DNA of 64,000 nt, from contig JAETQH010000013.1 of assembly GCA_021770785.1 (NCBI GenBank), positions 1 through 64,000 on the forward strand. The letters are read 5' to 3'. Positions within the stretch are counted from its first letter, which is position 1. The number at the start of each line of letters is the position of its first letter. Source of the stretch: Lachnospiraceae bacterium. Lineage in GTDB: Bacteria; Bacillota; Clostridia; Lachnospirales; Lachnospiraceae. This document shows, piece after piece, positions 61,843 through 64,000 of the stretch. The translations under genes and the position numbers were made by a program. The notes below the pieces were generated by a model, which had not been told where the DNA came from, did no database searches, and saw only the letters and a list, made by a program, of their open reading frames with translations.

Positions 61843-62982
61843 ATGAGGGAAGAAATGACGGAAGAAAAAAGTGCTTTATCAGAAGAGAGGGTACAGGAGG
61901 AGGCAGGGACGCAGGAGAGGGAAACGGATGTTGTTGTGGCGGAAATCGAAGATCCTCGGGAAGCGGAGGTTAAGATTACGGACAAAACGCCGGATTTTTC
62001 TACTGTGGAGGTGAAAAATCCACGGATTGGAAAGGTGTTGAAGCTTCAGGAGGAAACGGAGCGGCAGAAGGAGTTAGAGGTGCTGCGCAGCAAACGTATT
62101 CGTCAGGAGCAGGAATACATAGACCGGATGCTGCTTTCGGTGGAGGAAAATTTAAAGAATACGAAGGAAGAGCAGAGAATTAATGAGGAATTTGAGGAGC
62201 ATATCCGCAGGGAAGTTTACCGTATGCACGGTATCAGCGAGGATAAGCTGCAGGGAATGACGGAGCGGAAAACTGCGTGGTATCAGGGGGCGGCATTTGC
62301 TCTGTTCTTTTTGTCTCTGGTGATGATAGCTTTGTGTGGAATTTTGCATGGCTTTGGATCGGAGATTTGTATTTTTATGGCATTTTATACTGCCATTGAG
62401 GGAACACTTTTGTCAAACGGGAGAAAGCAGTCCGTGGTGTTAGAAGGGCTGATTAAGCTGCTGTATCTGCTGCTGTTTCCGATGATGATGGTGATTTTCG
62501 TGTGCTATGAGCTAGGCTTTGAGGAATACCAGTGGCTGGTGCCGGTTTTTGTGGTGGCAGGCGTTGTGGTGCTGATGCTTGGAGCGGTTTCCTATTTCCT
62601 GTATGACCCGTACCGGGCGGACCGCAGGAATAAAAAGAAGGCGTTGAATTACATCAAAGAGATGGAGAAAACGGCGTTAAAGGAAGTGCGGTTGAAGGAA
62701 AAGAAGCTGGAAAAAATGGAAAAGCAGCGGAAGAAAGAGGAAGAAAAAGCGGAGAAAACAAGGCTGCGCAGGGAGCAGAAAGACGAAAAAAAGGAGCAGA
62801 GGCAGGAAGAAAAAGAGGAAAAGGCGGCTTTAAGAAAAGTGCACAGCGAGGAAAGAAAGCAGAACATAGATACATGGTGGAAACAGCATAAGCCGTTTGG
62901 AAAAAATAAAGAAGAAATACCGGAAAAAACAGAGATTGCACCAAAAGAAAGTGTATCGGAGGAAACGGAAGATACCATATAA
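61843..62982 (+). CDS. Membrane protein with N- and C-terminal charged coiled coils, unknown function
   Basis: A 379-residue protein. Residues about 1-140 are Glu/Arg/Lys-rich and predicted helical (EETERQKELEVLRSKRIRQE). Four hydrophobic segments lie between about 150 and 260 (AAFALFFLSLVMIALCGIL, LIKLLYLLLFPMMMVIFV, LVPVFVVAGVVVLMLGAV). Residues about 275-355 are a second, strongly charged coil (KKEEEKAEKTRLRREQKDE). I recognise no family. AAAGGAGGAG precedes ATG 61843, the start I prefer over an upstream in-frame codon at 61771 that lies before the promoter. It follows copy B of the palindrome. Confidence 0.75.
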   Translation: MREEMTEEKSALSEERVQEEAGTQERETDVVVAEIEDPREAEVKITDKTPDFSTVEVKNPRIGKVLKLQEETERQKELEVLRSKRIRQEQEYIDRMLLSVEENLKNTKEEQRINEEFEEHIRREVYRMHGISEDKLQGMTERKTAWYQGAAFALFFLSLVMIALCGILHGFGSEICIFMAFYTAIEGTLLSNGRKQSVVLEGLIKLLYLLLFPMMMVIFVCYELGFEEYQWLVPVFVVAGVVVLMLGAVSYFLYDPYRADRRNKKKALNYIKEMEKTALKEVRLKEKKLEKMEKQRKKEEEKAEKTRLRREQKDEKKEQRQEEKEEKAALRKVHSEERKQNIDTWWKQHKPFGKNKEEIPEKTEIAPKESVSEETEDTI

Positions 62983-63018
62983 GGTTTGTAGAAAAATTAG
63001 GTTAAGATGAGGAGAAAG

Positions 63019-63111
63019 GTTGAAAAAATCATATATCGGAATTTTTTCAACTCCAAGTTTGCGCGCACACGCCCAAACTTGAGATGCACAAAAGGCGTGT
63101 GCGCATGGAGG
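63019..63111 (+). promoter_or_regulatory. Structured leader of the M3 peptidase gene with loop-tail pairing
   Basis: A first AT stem pairs 63019-63029 with 63041-63051. A second hairpin pairs CAAGTTTG (63054-63061) with CAAACTTG (63074-63081). Its loop contains GCGCACACGCC (63063-63073), which is perfectly complementary to GGCGTGTGCGC (63094-63104), two bases before the GGAGG binding site (63107-63111). The pairings would make a pseudoknot or two exclusive folds. Confidence 0.6.
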
Positions 63112-63116
63112 AAAGA

Positions 63117-64000
63117 ATGGATCAGAATTTTAAATTTACAACACTAGAGTACAGAAGACCGGATTTTGAAAAAATCGCAGCAACTGCGGAAAAAGCAGCG
63201 GAGACAGTGAAATGTGCTTCTTCTTATGAGGAAGTAAAGGCGGCAATGAAACAGATGGAGGAACTGTCAAGTGAATATATGACGGACAGTACCATAGCGT
63301 CCATCCGCCATACCTTAGACACCACAGATGCCTTTTATGAGAAAGAGGACGAATACATCAATGACACCATACCTACGATTATGCCCAAAATTCTGGCATT
63401 TGACGCAGCGCTGATGGAGTCGTCTTTCCGCAGCGAAATTGAAAAAGAATATGGGAAACAGTATTTTGTGCAGATGGAGTTGAACCAAAAGACTTTCTGT
63501 GAAGAGAATATTCCACTGATGCAGCAGGAGGCAAAGCTGACTAATGAATATCAGAAAATCATGGCGACAGCAGAGATACCTTTTGACGGAAAAACGTTAA
63601 ATCTTTACGGCGTGCAGAAGTATTTTGAGCATGAGGACCGGGAAATGCGCCGGGCGGCAGTGAGAGCTTATTCCGACTTTTATCATCAGCATGAGAAACG
63701 CTTAGAGGAAATCTGGCAGGAGCTTATCACCATAAGAAACAAGATGGGAAAAAATTTAGGCTACGATAATTTTATTCCGGTGGGTTATTTACAGCAGGGA
63801 AGAACGGATTACGGCATGGAAGAGGTGGAGTCCTTCCGCAAACAGGTGCAGGAGGTGATTGTTCCTCTCTGTGAGAAGCTCTATGAAGCGCAGAAAAAAC
63901 GGCTGGGCGTAGACGAGCTGATGGTTTATGATGAAAAACGGGTATTTTCTGACGGAAATGCTGTCCCTGCCGGGGATGATGATTTCATGGTGGAACAGGC
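63117..64000 (+). CDS. M3 family oligoendopeptidase (partial, runs off the window)
   Basis: The first 294 residues of a cytosolic metallopeptidase, cut by the window end before the HEXXH zinc site. The N-terminus (MDQNFKFTTLEYRRPDFEKI) and the sequences NMGKNLGYDNF-like IRNKMGKNLGYDNFIPVGY and FRKQVQEVIVPLCEKLYEAQ match the clade close to, but distinct from, PepF. The start has GGAGG six bases upstream and a structured leader before it. Function is inferred from family only. Confidence 0.85.
   Translation, partial: MDQNFKFTTLEYRRPDFEKIAATAEKAAETVKCASSYEEVKAAMKQMEELSSEYMTDSTIASIRHTLDTTDAFYEKEDEYINDTIPTIMPKILAFDAALMESSFRSEIEKEYGKQYFVQMELNQKTFCEENIPLMQQEAKLTNEYQKIMATAEIPFDGKTLNLYGVQKYFEHEDREMRRAAVRAYSDFYHQHEKRLEEIWQELITIRNKMGKNLGYDNFIPVGYLQQGRTDYGMEEVESFRKQVQEVIVPLCEKLYEAQKKRLGVDELMVYDEKRVFSDGNAVPAGDDDFMVEQ

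Overview
The window looks like the chromosome of a Gram-positive Clostridia member, most probably Lachnospiraceae. I infer this from gene order (plsX-acpP-rnc-smc-ftsY, ylxM-ffh-rpsP-khpA-rimM-trmD-rplS, rbgA-rnhB), strong AGGAGG-type ribosome binding sites, frequent TTA leucine codons, moderate GC, and the proteins themselves (DUF177 next to rpmF, YesL/DUF624, a DUF512 radical-SAM-like protein, an M3 oligoendopeptidase). I cannot name a species. Nearly everything is on the + strand; the exceptions are one response regulator and one tiny toxin-like gene. I see no rRNA, tRNA, CRISPR array or intact insertion sequence.

Layout. 1-4.8 kb: a hairpin-rich stretch, ackA, a consensus promoter driving DUF177-rpmF, a YesL membrane protein, then plsX-acpP. 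5-13.6 kb: rnc, smc, ftsY, a catabolic-type threonine ammonia-lyase, a 53-codon membrane peptide, ylxM and ffh. 13.6-24.9 kb: the rpsP operon (interrupted by a secreted lysine-rich protein), rplS, two signal peptidases around rbgA, rnhB, FliK-like and FlhB-like proteins, yraN, pgeF and an M42 peptidase. 25-28.2 kb: a YtrA-type GntR regulator with its ABC exporter. 28.3-33.9 kb: DUF512, der, plsY, gpsA, a dUTPase-like protein and a phosphoribosyltransferase. 34-40.7 kb: an MsmX/UgpC sugar ATPase with a probable CcpA site, a CdaR-like regulator and a type IIA topoisomerase pair without a GyrA box (topoisomerase IV-like). 40.7-48.7 kb: a CPBP protease, sbcDC, an acidic lipoprotein and a convergent LytTR two-component pair; from sbcD on, base and codon use look different from the core genes. 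48.9-56.3 kb: an rRNA/tRNA methyltransferase and glutamate synthase gltBD. 56.3-64 kb: accessory DNA with a candidate type I toxin-antitoxin locus, a TetR regulator, a MITE-like foldback, oleate hydratase, two copies of a ~320-bp palindromic element flanking a C39-like peptidase, a coiled-coil membrane protein and the start of an M3 peptidase.

How they work together. Core functions are phospholipid synthesis (plsX, acpP, plsY, gpsA), protein targeting and secretion (ftsY, ffh, lepB twice), translation and ribosome assembly (rpmF, rpsP, rplS, rimM, trmD, rbgA, der, khpA) and chromosome upkeep (smc, topo IV, sbcCD, rnhB).

The least explained material is non-coding: (i) a three-copy dispersed element made of a sequence-variable hairpin followed by a conserved CGAGTAGGGAA/TTCCCTACTCG hairpin, always between genes and always on the + strand; (ii) the paired ~320-bp palindromes around a C39 peptidase; (iii) a hairpin whose loop can pair with sequence next to the Shine-Dalgarno of the M3 peptidase, giving a pseudoknot-like leader; (iv) a short hydrophobic toxin gene facing an antisense RNA promoter with a shared bidirectional terminator; (v) an 85-bp tandem hairpin repeat between gltB and gltD.
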